In this document: positions 36,806 through 48,506 of the stretch, piece after piece
How the letters are laid out: each line of letters opens with the position of its first letter
Numbering within the stretch: position 1 is the stretch's first letter
Source: Bryoerythrophyllum caledonicum
Taxonomy: Eukaryota > Streptophyta > Bryopsida > Pottiales > Pottiaceae
Length of the DNA stretch: 64,000 nt
Assembly (NCBI GenBank): GCA_963971425.1
Contig: OZ020516.1
Coordinates: 33,716,199-33,780,198 of the forward strand
Direction of reading: 5' to 3'
The notes under the pieces: generated by a model
Database searches by the model: none
What the model was told of the DNA's origin: nothing
Seen by the model: the letters and a program-made list of their open reading frames with translations, nothing else
Position numbers and translations under genes: made by a program

Positions 36806-39665
36806 ATGGTCGCAGAGATGGCGAAGCTGCCTGCAGCAGCAGCAGCAGCAGCGAAACCGAAACAAACGTCGCCATCGGTTACCACCGGGTCCTCCTCGTA
36901 CACCGGGTCCTCCTCCGGATCGGGCTCGAGGTCGAGGTCGTCTTCCTCCTCTGGAAGCGACACGTCCAGAAGCCGTAGCCCTCCTGCGGCACCAATAAGG
37001 TAGAGTCTCAGAAGCATTCTCTTCAAGAAAATTTGCGAAGAACTGAAACCCTTTTATGACGTTCTGTGCAGTGACATTGCGAAGAAGAGTAAACCGTCCT
37101 CGCCTCCTCCGAGGAAAGCTTCTCCCGTGAAGTAAGCCATTTGTGAAGTCATCTTCTGGACATAGCGTTGTTGGAGCTACTACTGATTTTCTTGGACCGA
37201 TGATGTCCAGGAAATTGCGCACTCCGACTCCGGAGTCAACTGTTCTTCACGTGGGTTGCCTGACTCGGAATGTGAATGAAGCCCATTTGAAGGAAATCTT
37301 TGGTATGAGCTCTTCTCTATTTCAAGGCAATTTGCCTCCGTGATGAGCCTTGTTTCTATGTCTGTTCATGCCTGGATCTCTGGTTTTCTAGGGAATTATG
37401 GGGAGGTTGTGAGCGTGGAGCTGGCTATGGATCGTTCTGTAAGTCGCCCATGCTCTTCTTTCATTGTGCTTATTCATAACCGGAAGTATGCAATTCTAGG
37501 CTCTCTGATCTTTGAGTTGTGATTCAGAAGTTTCGGCCAAATTGGTTCTCAAGGTCTTTTGCTTATTTCGAGATATTGACCTGTGTTTTAGGTATATGAG
37601 CGTACTAAGCTTAGTTAACAACCTGATGATGTGATGAATTACAGGTGAATCTGCCCAAAGGGTTCGGTTACGTTGTGTTCAAAACAAGAGTTGATGCCGA
37701 GAAGGCGTTGGCGCATATGGATGGGGTTTGTGTTCTCTGGCACTAAGATCTTATTCCCGAAGTGCCGCGTCGTAATTCTGTAGAAGCGTTTTGTGAAAAA
37801 TGGTAGAACTCACTTGCAATGTGACAACGCGCAGAGCCAAATCGATGGAAACATTGTGAGTGCACAATTTATTCTGGTGCCAAGGAAAAAGCCAACGCCT
37901 CCCCCAGTCAAAAGAGAGGTCTCGCCTCCTCCGAGAAGAGTTGCAACTCACATGGCGCCTGTGAAGGAAGCTCTACGCCGTCGTGATTGTAAGCAACTTC
38001 CCTCGCACTCGTACTGATATCACGTCATGGGCTTTGAATTCTACTGATATCACATGGGTTTTGGACTTACACTGATACCACATGCGCCTGATTATTACAG
38101 CTCCACCCGTTCGGAGAGGACGCTCACCATCCCCTCCACCTCGAAGACGCTCGGTTTCACCTCGCAGGAGAGTGGTGCATGATTCACCGCCACGGAGGAG
38201 GGCGCCTCCAGTGGCACGGCGCTCTCCTTCTCCATTCCGCCGCCGCCGCCGCTCACCTGTCAGGTGAGACATTTACTGTGATTGATTGTGTTCCGAATAG
38301 AATATTTCCGAGCCAAATATAACTTACCTTTCCTTTTTTGATTAGGTCTCCTCCCAGAAGATTACGTAGCCCAGTGGGTCGACAACGCTCTCCACCACCA
38401 TACAGAAGAAGGTTAGTGAATGATCTATTTTTGCAGCCCTTGTTTCTCCCCAGTAGTCAGTTGAAGGAAAATCCTTGAATCGAAGGTACTCTCAGTACGA
38501 ACAGATAAAACAACGGAAAGTTTGATATCGAGAACATATTCTTGGTTATGCTACTTCACATCGTTTTGATATGATGAAATGGACTAGATATGATTTCAAC
38601 ATGACAGTTTGAGTTTGTGTAAAACGTGTATACGTACTAGTTTGGTTTTGTGCAGGAGTAATCTCATTGAACTAGTATGCATCAGTATGGAAATATTTCA
38701 ATTCTCCTGATTGAACCAGTCCTTAGCTCCCATTTGTCTTCATGTGCAGATCTCCACCACGACGTGCAAGGTCACCACCGCCGCGCAGATCTCCACCACG
38801 ACGCCGCGTGAGCAGATCACCACCTCCGCGCCGACCACTTCGCTCACGCTCCAGATCTCGTTCAGCTCCAAGAAGGTATGATTTCATGCTGTGGCTACTT
38901 CATGGAATGCACATTTTGCGTAATTACTACATTTCATTTTTTGTAAACCTCCCGTTTCATCAACCATTTGCAGGGCTCGCTCTCCTCTTGGCAAGCGCGG
39001 GAAATCGGCCTCTTACTCCTCTTCACCAAGCCCAACAAAGAAGGTTACTTTTCTCTGATTTCGCCTCATGGATCTCACGCCTGAGCTAATGGGATTCCTA
39101 ACTTCTTGCATTGCTTATTCTGAGGTTGTTTATTTATCTTAAGCTCTTCAGTGACAATTCTTTGGAAGCCAGAACCGTGAACTTGTAGTCATATAATTTC
39201 ACTTATTGTAACTTGGTAGTTTGCTACTTTTTGACTTTGATATGTCCTCTTGTGTAGCGCGCTTCTCCTCCTCGTGGAGCTAAGAAGTTCTCCAAGAGCC
39301 GAAGCCCAAAAAAGTAAGCAATCTCGGCGCTGTTTTTCTTGAAATGGTCTCGTTTAGGCTACCACAAAACATAGCATGTCGTACTGGAATTAATAACTGA
39401 CTAGGCTTACATTTGTAGTGTGATTATGAGTTAAGATTTGTGGTTGCTGAACTATCATTATAGGACCATGGCAAACAGTAGCCCTAGCGGTCGAAGCAGC
39501 TCTCCATCACCACCAAAAAGCAGCAAGTAAGTTGAAGTGAAATGAATTTAGTATTGGAGGGTAGTACCATTAGTGCCAGCAATGAACTGGTCAGTCAAAT
39601 CAGTGGTCTTACCTGTCTTATTTTTTTGCAGGGCCTTCGGGAAGCCAATTTCCATGAAGAAATGA
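36806..39665 (+). CDS. SR45: SR45/RNPS1-like splicing factor
   Basis: RNPS1-type proteins belong to the exon-junction complex and regulate splicing and mRNA quality control. Thirteen phase-consistent exons: 36806-36999, 37072-37131, 37211-37302, 37392-37438, 37645-37725, 37835-37988, 38101-38263, 38346-38411, 38750-38875, 38974-39043, 39258-39313, 39464-39526, 39632-39665; 401 residues, close to plant SR45. A Ser-rich/RS N-terminus is followed by one RRM, with RNP2-like VLHVGCL and RNP1-like KGFGYVVF, ending at FILVPRKK. The rest is a long RS/RP domain of SPPRR and RSRSRS motifs, ending FGKPISMKK. Three of the exons end within an AAG lysine codon. RS-domain exons could be skipped singly only where both ends share a phase, so alternative splicing is possible. 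Strong match by domain order. Confidence 0.93.
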
Positions 39666-41298
39666 GCCTTATATCATACTCTTGCAGTGATGAATATCCT
39701 TCTCTCAGCTCTCTCCTGATTCAGATGCACGCGAATAATAATTTATGAGGGCGCATTACGGATAGGTGCTTGCATTCTTTTCTGCATGACTTTGTTCTGC
39801 ATTTTTCTAGCCAGTTGGATCAGTGGTCTTATCTGTCTATGCTTTTCTTTCCCTTTCGCTGCTATCGCTTATATGTGAGCTCCCAATCAAGTGAAAATGA
39901 GAGAGGAAGAGTGATTTTTTTATTCGTTTTTACCTCTGTCTTGGGACGTGCTGGCTGTCATCTTTGCTCAGGCGATGATGATGCAGCAACTGATGAACTC
40001 TTCATCAAAATTTGGGGCGTGTTTGGGAGTTAAGGTTCATCGTACGTACCGGTACTTCATCAACAATTCTATGGATACTTCACCGAAGGGTTTTCTGGAG
40101 ATGTTGCGGCAGCAGACGTAGTTTTCAAGGGGATCATGGATAATGATGAGACGCCATGATTCATTTTCACTTGCCTTCAAATCAACTTTGGAAGGTTCTT
40201 TGTAATTGAACACTGCATAAAACATCATATACATATTACGTTGATCAAAATCACCAAAGTAGAAAAGGAAGTCAGAGGATTAAGTTGAAAAGAGAGCTTT
40301 TTTCCAGTCCCAGTAATTCATGTGTTGTAACGTGCACCTGCCAAAAACCAACCTATTTTTTAATTACGCATGTAAATAAGGAAATGGATCACACTGAAAG
40401 CTTGATAAGAATCAGATATTATCATGGAATCTAGAATATAATTAGTTGACAAGAATCTATCACATCAATCAGTTATGTGCACCCAAGTGAGATTGTTAAT
40501 TACCAGAGTTCTAGGACTCATAATCCGCCTCTTCACAGATTTTGGACCTCCCATAATCTTGAGGCTCTTATGGCCCGCTGCTTAGAAAAGAAGCAGCTTA
40601 TTTAGACCGAGGATTAGCGCCTGCCTTCTTGTCTTCCTGAACGAAAACAAGCGTGCTCTATGTCAGTGATAACGTCAGTTCGAATGCATCATCAGCGAAA
40701 AAAGAAGCAGTAGCTCTCCTCCAGTGCATTTGCACATGTCAAAACAAACTGACATGAATAAGTACATGGATAAGTCTAAATTACAATAATTGTTGACAAT
40801 AATTTAGCCAATATTCCAGATGACATAATTTAGCCAATATTCCAGATGACATAATTTAGACAATAATTTAGCCAATATTCCAGATGACGTAGAATCACAA
40901 CAAGCTCGGCTTGTCAAGGTTCAGCTACGATTAGCCTGCATCACAGTAGCTTACGTGCAACCATCGTTGCACATCTACTCTGGACATCACATTCCAGCTG
41001 CCTAGACGTCATAAGTCTCTTATTCTATTGAATCAGACAGCCTGCGAGAACTTCAACCAGCAGGTGAAGCTCTCAAGTTACAAGCCGTGCCAAGATTTAG
41101 ACGCACTACACAAGATTACCACACATTGCCACACATGGCTAATTGAGATCAGCTGGTTGTTACACAGGGCCGCTCCAACAACTGCAGCGCTCACACAAAT
41201 ATTGCACATACAGAACCGGTAACAGTGACAAGCCTCATGCAGACCGTCAGATAGCAAGCCGGGCCATGGACCAGCTGTATGAAGTCTGCAATATGGTT
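39666..41298. other. Spacer between convergent genes
   Basis: This holds the 3' regions of the SR45-like (+) and BURP (-) genes. The only structured element is a triplicated ~29-bp block (AATTTAGCCAATATTCCAGATGACATA type) at about 40790-40890. The ORF at 39770-40033 shows no domain. Confidence 0.5.
40790..40890. repeat. Three-copy tandem repeat of about 29 bp
   Basis: The phrase TTTAGCCAATATTCCAGATGAC occurs three times in a row with slight spacer differences (the intervening AATTTAGACAATAATTTAG is part of the slippage). Confidence 0.85.
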
Positions 41299-42350
41299 TC
41301 AGGGACCTCCAGCCTCGTGATCGGATGCCGCCGGAGTGAACACCAAGTCATTATCAACAAGGAAGTGGCAGGCAGCGTCACCGTGCGCGATCTTGAGCGC
41401 CTTGAACGCCGGGTGTCGCGAAAGCCACATCGAGGTGTCCAGATGACAAACTCCAATAGCGTTGATGGTGCACACCGACCCCAGCGCCGCCGCGGGCTTG
41501 AGAGCAGCCTGGATGACCTTGGTGTCCGTCACACGATGGCAGTAATACATCATCGCCGGAAATGCCAAATGATGGCACACCACAATCTTCTTCCCCTCCG
41601 CAACAGAGCGCTTGACGACTTCCACAATCTTAACAGGAGCCTTCACAGCGGGGGCGGAGGACGGCGCGCCGGTGGTCTTGTGAATATTCACGTAGCGGCC
41701 CAGCTCTGCGGCCACGAAGGCGCCAACTGCGTCCACAGACGCCGCGCACCGGAAAGCTTCCCCGGGCAGCGCAGGGTTGCCGCACAGGTACACGGCTGTG
41801 GCGACGTCCTGGGCCATCGTGGAGCCGGGCGCAAGGCCGAAGTAACGGATCATGTCACGCGCGGAGGTGGGCATGGCGGCAGTGGCAACAGAGGCCAGGA
41901 AGGGGCGTCGAGGGGCGGGGTCGCGCAGGTTCTCGTCCAGCGTCAGGGATCCGCCTTCCACCAGTGCGGCCTCCAGGAAAAAGTCACGTTGAAGATCATT
42001 GATCGTCCCAATGGACGCGTCACGCAGCTCGACATCATCACCCGCGCTCGTCAAAGTGGGAAGAGCGAGGCTTTCGCTGTTCACGCACTCTAGTGCGCTC
42101 CCCGAGCACACGGCTGAGATCAACTGCCTCGATGAGCTGGCCGTCGTAGACTCAGCCTCGACATCCTGCTTGCACCACCGTCAGAGCACAAATAATGAAG
42201 AAATGTAAGTGGCATGATAAACACGGAGCACTAGAAACATAATTTTAGTCGCGAAAAAAACACAGTTTGTGTAAGAAAAGGACTTCCAGGACTTACCATA
42301 ACCGTCGAAGCCATGAGGATCAGGACCATGCTGAGCAGAATGCGCACCAT
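41299..42350 (-). CDS. BURP-domain secreted protein
   Basis: BURP proteins are plant-specific and secreted, with members in cell walls, seeds and stress responses; recent work also shows copper-dependent peptide cyclases in the family. Exon 1 is 42350-42297, encoding an 18-residue hydrophobic signal start (MVRILLSMVLILMASTVM); exon 2 begins about 42165 and ends at 41299, about 307 residues in all. The BURP signature is clear: LTLDENL, then RPFLASVATAAMP, VATAVYLC, a TT in the middle, and the four CH pairs VCHHLAF, YYCHRVTD (ten residues after the first), GVCHLDTSMW and DAACHFLV. The region between signal and BURP domain is short, with no repeats, so it is closer to the simple PG1beta/RD22-free forms. 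The acceptor is ambiguous by one codon (CAAG/CAG). GC-rich throughout. Confidence 0.92.
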
Positions 42351-42839
42351 CGTAAAACGAGCTGGACTTCAGTACTGAAGTAAGCAAGATGGAGGGCGGA
42401 GGCAACTGAGAGACGGATGTGCTGAGAGAAAGCTGAGGCTCACGAGCTGGGGACTGCGAACTAGAGAGCGGATAAGAGAAGCTGGGGAGGGGCGTCTTCT
42501 TATACGCTTCAAGTTTGTACTGGATGGGCAGCTTTGGGGCTGCCCACTGAGCAGCCGTGCCCATATGGGACGTCTGGGGAGGATTAGTGTCACAGCTGGG
42601 CTGTGTCTCGTCGCCCCCACCTTCGCTTTAGTTGGTCCATGAGCATGACCGCTGGTGCGGGCGAGGGACCCTTTGCTTGGTCCCAGTTGCAGGCGATGGC
42701 GATGCATACCTGCACCTTCTACATCAATAAATGTCTCCTCGGCTCATCTGCTGGATCAGACTCCTCCGGATAATAATGGAATTTGCATTTTTCTTCTTAT
42801 CTGTGGCAAGTTATTTTCTTCAGAAGTCTTAGCTGAGCT

Positions 42840-43274
42840 GTGACGCTATGTTCTTGTATCAACCGGGCAGTAGACGAGTATGACCATACTATTGCACGGA
42901 TATCAGTCCGCAGCTGCTCGTTTGGACTGCCACGGATTCCGTGTCTGATTGCAACATTGGAATGGCCGGGAGAAGAGATCAGGACGAAGCACGAGATTAT
43001 TCGGGTGGATGGAGCAGTGGATGCATCGCCGTCCCCACCAGCTCGCCGGAGCAGGCAGCGTGAAGTGCATGGGCTGCACAGAGGTTCGCAGGTGGTGGCC
43101 ATGGACGTCGACTGCTGCGGCTGCCTGGACCTGTACGTGTACGTTGCGACGTGCATGGCGACGCAGCGTCCGCTTCGCCACCCACTCGTTGATGGGATGG
43201 TGTCATATTGCTTTTCACCTCCACATTTCCAAGCCAATGTGAACCTGTTTGGAGGTTATGCATCATTAAGCTAA
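42840..43274 (+). CDS. Doubtful 144-codon ORF of unknown function
   Basis: The ORF is open for 144 codons in GC-richer DNA upstream of the BURP gene. No domain, signal peptide or repeat is seen. An overlapping minus-strand ORF (42797-43237) of similar length is equally open, which lowers confidence in either. It may be BURP promoter DNA with chance open frames. Confidence 0.15.
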   Translation: MTLCSCINRAVDEYDHTIARISVRSCSFGLPRIPCLIATLEWPGEEIRTKHEIIRVDGAVDASPSPPARRSRQREVHGLHRGSQVVAMDVDCCGCLDLYVYVATCMATQRPLRHPLVDGMVSYCFSPPHFQANVNLFGGYASLS

Positions 43275-45200
43275 ATTCGGATAATTCAATGAATTCTGGA
43301 CTTTGGACTAAACGCATCACCGGGAGATCTCCGGTTGAATTACACTAGAATCATCTGGAGATTTCTCAAATCATTGGGAGATGTGATCAACGGTCATAAT
43401 TTCTGGACTTTGCATAGTCTAGATTTAGTTGAATACGTCATGGTTATAGAAACTTCTTTTTGTTCGATTTAGTACATGCTCCAATTATGATTACTGATAT
43501 CATGAGCAATTTTTTTACTTTATGATGGATGTAGTGTGTAACTTACTAGGTGATTCATTGATGCCATGGGCCCATGTAAGAATTTTTGATAGTTTGGTTG
43601 AGGTCTATTGGGATAGAATGGCAATGGACAAGCTAATAAATACTTATGAACTATTGGAATCAAGTAGGTAGTTATATTTCCAAGAAGCAAATTATCATTA
43701 TTATTTGAATTATACTAATACGTATAAGAAATTCTAGTTTCTATGTATTCTATATAAATCAATAATTCTAGTGATAAATTGACTAGTTTTGGTTAGTTTT
43801 GAACGAAGTACACCTATCATTAACATCTATATAAAATTTAAGATGTAGTAAAAGGATGTGGCGTGATTTCACTTTTAATATTCAAGTTGCTCGTAGTTGG
43901 AAGAAACTATTTCGCATAGTATAACTTCTCTTTTGAATGTCTGATACATATTCTCATTGCTACAGAGATGTTACAATATCGTACCTCCAAACAAACCTCA
44001 CAAAATCATACTCAAGATTTACGTTGAAATAACCTTTTTTATAAAAATAAAAATAAAAACCATTTGTAGGCAATGGAATCTTAGGGACTAATAAATATAA
44101 AGATATTGACATTGTGGTATATGTAGGTTGAAAATTCTGAAGGTGTTTAAGTTTAATTAACACTATATTGGAGTTTAATTCAAGTATCACCATTAATCAT
44201 ATCCCTTTAAGGCCGGCCTATATATTTGTTGGGATAGAACTTCCCTTGCAGTAAGCACATTATAGCCCCGTATAGTAATTTCAATTGCACGATTTAAAAT
44301 TGTGTCGGACTTTACATTATTTGCCTAACACAAAACCTAGACATTGAGTTTTGAGAACATTGCTCCTTAGAGCAGCATCAACCACGGTCATATACGCCGC
44401 TTTAAAAAGACAGAAGAGGTCTAACACCAATTTATACCGACCACAAAATAACCGAGAACGCAACATTCATTGATTGGGACGGTGGATACAATATTAAGAA
44501 GACATTTTGGAAATAGAGCCATTTTTTGCAATGGGCAACTGCCACATATCTTTCTTCCCAAGGAATGTAGATCCTTCTCCGTCCTAGGTTTCTGGTACTA
44601 TTGTAAATCACGCCGCCTAAAACCAATTTGGTATAATTTTCTATTCTTGTGTGCATCTTTCTAAGCATATGATACGATACACAGTGTATATTCCTACCGA
44701 GCAAACGCAAATTGAAATCATTTATAATTCGAGGCAATGCATCAAGCACGGATGGTTGGGGCTACATCCACTCCAAGTGTGCTATCCGCAGCTGTCCACT
44801 TCACAAGCATGATTTTGCCAAAAACAGCCTCTAACGACCCTATTTGGGCCTTACTGGGCAGTAAAGGGTTAATATTATATAGTTGTTGCCGAGGTGCCCC
44901 TTATATTGATGACAGGTGACAATGACATCGCATCGATCAATGATAAGAGTACCTTTTGTTGTCACTCAAGGTCTTGCTTGATGTAAACTACTGTGGAGCA
45001 TGGGCCAAAAGAAACAAGTATCTATCTACAAGAAGAAAAGGAAAATCATAGAATAGAGAAAATTTGTTCTATGTTTTAAGTTTGCATCATTCCTACTACC
45101 GACAACATATAACCATCAAATGACTACAGTTGGACCTCATAAGATTGCCATATGTAGATCACCATCAATAGATCACTGTTGGATCCCAAGAGATCACCAT
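43275..45200. other. AT-rich spacer, no gene seen
   Basis: Only short ORFs without domains are present. A terminus-like AGTAAAGGGTTAA sits near 44860-44870, resembling the ends of the TTAA element family. Confidence 0.5.
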
Positions 45201-45911
45201 CACTACACTAAACACTGAATATAGTATGGATGGTAACATGGGTGAAAAATGATGTGAACCACATCAATTTTGATTTTGGAACAGAATTAATGTGGACACA
45301 TTTTAATATGTGTTACACAGCTCATGGCCATTTCACGGCCACTCACTACAAAATATGTTCCACTTCTCACCGCCACCTCTCATTACTCACCGCCACCTTT
45401 CCATCAATCTATATTAATTTTGTATCAACAATTTTGAAACACTCCACACTATTATCTAAGGTACATGATATGATGTGAATTAAATTTTAAGGTGGATCCC
45501 TGTAATTTGTGTATAGTGGAATTACACCAAAAATTGCATATAGTTTGGACCAAAACTATTTTGAAATACCTACGCTAATTCCAATACACTCAAATTACAA
45601 TAATCCACTTCAATTCTCAATCCACATCAAATCATGTTCCTCATAAACTAGTTTGGGGTGTTTCAAAATTGTTGACATAAAATTAATGTGGATCATACAG
45701 ACGAGGCGGCAAGTGGCGGTGAGGTGGCAGGAAGCGAAGAGGAGTGGAAGATATTTGGTAGTGAGTGACGGTGTGGTGGCAAAGAATGGCATAACTCATG
45801 TTGGAATGTGTCCACATCAATTGTGTTCCAAAACCAAAATCGCTGTGGTCCACATCATTTTTCACCCACATTACCAGTAAATCCACACTATATTAAGTGT
45901 TTAGTGTAGTG
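45201..45911. mobile_element. Long foldback element with CACTACACTAAACACT ends
   Basis: Two inverted arms of about 340 bases each span almost the whole 711 bases. The left arm starts CACTACACTAAACACTGAAT and the right arm is its inverse; internal pairs include GGGTGAAAAATGATGTG, TGTGGACACATT and CAATTTTGAAACAC. The CACTA start fits an EnSpm/CACTA-derived MITE; flanking bases CAT and CAG agree in two of three positions expected for a duplication. No transposase. Its transcript would fold into a very long double strand. Confidence 0.82.
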
Positions 45912-46109
45912 CAGTTATTTTGAAATAGTCTAGTCCACGGTATATGTAGTATTAAGTGTAGTTCACAGTTCTCCATCACAAAATCAACATCAGTACATCA
46001 CCATTGGCAAATCATCCCCACCATAATCTCTTTCCATATATCACACTCAAACTTGAGGAGATTGGGCTAAATAGATGACGGCTATGTGACAATAGGTGAC
46101 CTTGACCTT

Positions 46110-46400
46110 ACAGTGGATCACCATCAATCCAAGGTTGATCACTATCAATCCAAGGTTGATCACCATCCATAGGATGTAATATATTTAAGGAAAACAATCA
46201 ACTAACAAGAAAAAAAATATGGTGTGTGTTTCATTCTTTAGAGTTGACTGGCATATTTTTGTCCTACTATATCCATATTTCACCATGAATAAAGCATTTA
46301 TACTTAAGAATGGATTGAATTTGAACTGTTGTTATAAGAAAACTTAGGAATATCTTAGAAGAACATACTTGAAACATTTTTTTGTAACATAGCCCCAAAA
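46110..46400 (+). repeat. Dispersed repeat, copy A
   Basis: From GATCACCATCAATCCAAGG to AGAACATACTTGAAACA this block matches 63340-63600 in the same orientation, sharing phrases such as AATATCTTAGAAGAACATAC and ATTTCACCAT. No coding capacity. Confidence 0.75.
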
Positions 46401-46420
46401 CATACCTTTAAGTTATTCCA

Positions 46421-46654
46421 TACAGTGTCTGGAAAAACTGAGTCAAGTTTGTGGAAATAGGTCTTTGGCCGTCAACTGCTGACACCTCATTGAATGAAAT
46501 CGCAATTTTTAAAATAGAGGAGATACAACATGGAATTCATGAGCCGTCATAGAGTTTTGTTGACACACACATAGATTATACTAAGAACAAATTGTTCAAT
46601 AACAAACACATTTCTTGACTCAGTTTTCCATGCCATTCTATAATAAATACAGTG
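46421..46654. repeat. Mariner-like terminal repeats with internal inverted copy
   Basis: TACAGTGTCTGGAAAAACTG (46421) resembles a Tc1/mariner terminus next to TA. Part of it recurs inverted at 46614-46630 (CTTGACTCAGTTTTCCA), and TACAGTG recurs at 46648. It lies just upstream of the decayed transposase and is probably that element's left end. Confidence 0.55.
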
Positions 46655-46839
46655 AGGTTAAAAAAATGCATTGAGGGCTTATGAGCCCAAATTGGCATAG
46701 GCATATTGAACTACAATGTTGCAATACTAAATTTGGGTTCCGTGTACATTGTACGTAGACTTTGATTACTCAACATGGTGTACTTAGAAGAGCTTTCTGC
46801 AAGTGCTTGAACAAACCTTGATAACTACATTTTGGTGAA

Positions 46840-47630
46840 GTTGCAAGCTGGTAGGTCCACAAGGGATGTAGCAAGTGAGTTGCAGGTGTCTCAAAGTCAT
46901 GTTGCAAGACTTAGAAGAAAGAGATTATATGATATTCCTACTAGTGATGGTGGTAGACCACAAGCATTAAGAGATGCACATAAGAGAGCATGCATTAGAG
47001 TTGTCACATGAGGAGGGTTTGAAGTTGCAACACAGGCTATCCAACATGTATGTGAGGAATGTCAAGTCTCTGAAAGTGTTGATATAGTGAGAAGGGTCTT
47101 ACTTGCAGTAGGGTTGAGATCAAAAAATGAAGCAGAAGAAATCAAAATTGAACAAGAGACACATCAAGGATCGACTTGAATTTCCTAGGCGCCATGAACA
47201 TTAGACCATTCATGATTCGGAGCACGTCATCATCTCTCATGGGACAAAGGTGAATTGATTTTGCTCAGATGGTTGCAGTTGGTGTTGGATTTGCAATGGA
47301 CAATCTCATGATTTAAAAAAAGTTAAAGAGACTATAAAGTTTGGCGGTGGTTCGGTCATGTTGTGGGGTTGCATGACATTCCAAGGCCTAGGCATGTTTT
47401 GTAGAATCAAAGGAAGAATGGATCTACATCATTACAAAGAAATCTTGTAGAGGGATTTAATGTACACCACGATGGCATATGATCTTGATCCTTTGAATTT
47501 GATTTTTCAGCATGACAATGATCCCAAACATACACCAAAAAGTGTTTGCCAATGGCTAAGATCACAAAAGTTTGATGTCCTTAAGTGGCTTGCACAATCT
47601 TTTGACCTAAATCCAATTGAGCATATCTGA
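46840..47630 (+). pseudogene. Decayed Tc1/mariner transposase
   Basis: Reading across frames gives an N-terminal helix-turn-helix (GRSTRDVASELQVSQSHVAR, then RRKRLYDIP), a middle segment around IKFGGGSVMLWGCMTF, LHHYKEIL, and the catalytic end LIFQHDNDPKHTPKSV with LKWLAQSFDLNPIEH. These are diagnostic for Tc1-type DDE transposases. Several stops (for example after IRVVT and after YKEIL) and frameshifts break it, and the closing tryptophan of the PIEHIW block is replaced by a stop, after which unrelated DNA follows. It is dead. No right terminus is found because a reverse-transcriptase fragment abuts it. Confidence 0.88.
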
Positions 47631-47860
47631 GCATAACTGTGCTACATACGATATGTGCCTCAAAAACCTAGGAATTAACAAAGCCCATGGGCCAGACCAC
47701 ATCCCAAAATCCATACTAAAAATAATGCCCCCAAGATTCCTTAAACTCTCTACCTGTTCCTCTCTCACTGCAACAAACAAAAACAAAGTGGTGGAACAAA
47801 CAAACACTTTATCCACTACGGCCCCCTTCGGAAACCGGAGTTCTTTTCTCTCTATTTGAG
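47631..47860 (+). pseudogene. Fragment of a non-LTR reverse transcriptase
   Basis: The open stretch encodes LGINKAHGPDHIPKSILK, which matches the start of the reverse-transcriptase domain of LINE-type elements (N-K-A-x-G-P-D-x-I-P). The downstream part does not continue as reverse transcriptase; it runs into a 55-base motif shared with 2088-2142. The fragment begins directly at the broken end of the Tc1 transposase. Confidence 0.65.
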
Positions 47861-47885
47861 GTAGAAAAGTTGATTCATTTTTATC

Positions 47886-48300
47886 CCTACGTTGAATGAT
47901 GAGGAGACTTTGACTTCACTTGGTGTTTAAGATTTGCAGTACATTAGGTCTAAATTTTATACCATCATGTTGATCCACATATGAACTCCTTCTGCACCAA
48001 TTTCTACAGGTAGAGAAGGGGGTATACTAGCATGTTCAAAAAACTCTGCAAGGAGTGGAGGTTCAAAAGTGCCAATTCACGTTTTAATTTTTTGGGAGCA
48101 AATATGTTTAGTAATGATAATCCAAACGGTGAATAAGAAGGTTTACACCACATCGTATAACAAAAAAAAGTAAAATTAAGGGAATTCTCAACTTTTACTT
48201 CAAATACCTAGGCAACTAGGGTATCTAAAGTAAAATACGGGCATGCGTTTACTTTATAAGAGATTGTCCTTGGCCCTTTAAAGACAAGGGGGGGTCAACT
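47886..48300 (+). repeat. Left part of the dispersed TTAA family
   Basis: Phrases such as TTTGACTTCACTTGGTGT, TGCAAGGAGTGGAGGTTCAA and GCCAATTCACGTTTT match 25205-25440 in order and orientation. Its own left end is missing. The right part of the same family resumes at 49421 after an ORF-bearing insert. Confidence 0.7.
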
Positions 48301-48506
48301 AGTTCTGAATATATTTGTGAATACGATTGGCATATATATCGCTACTACTTTCTCTTAGGCAACCTTGTATTGGTAATGATCCTAAGCGTTAAGTCTCCAA
48401 GTGTTAGATATTTGCAACCACCGCCCTCGTTTACTACCCTTTCTACCTATTTTGTTCATCTAATCCTCGGAAATTCCTGTCACGTATATCTGCCAAGAGG
48501 ATCGGC

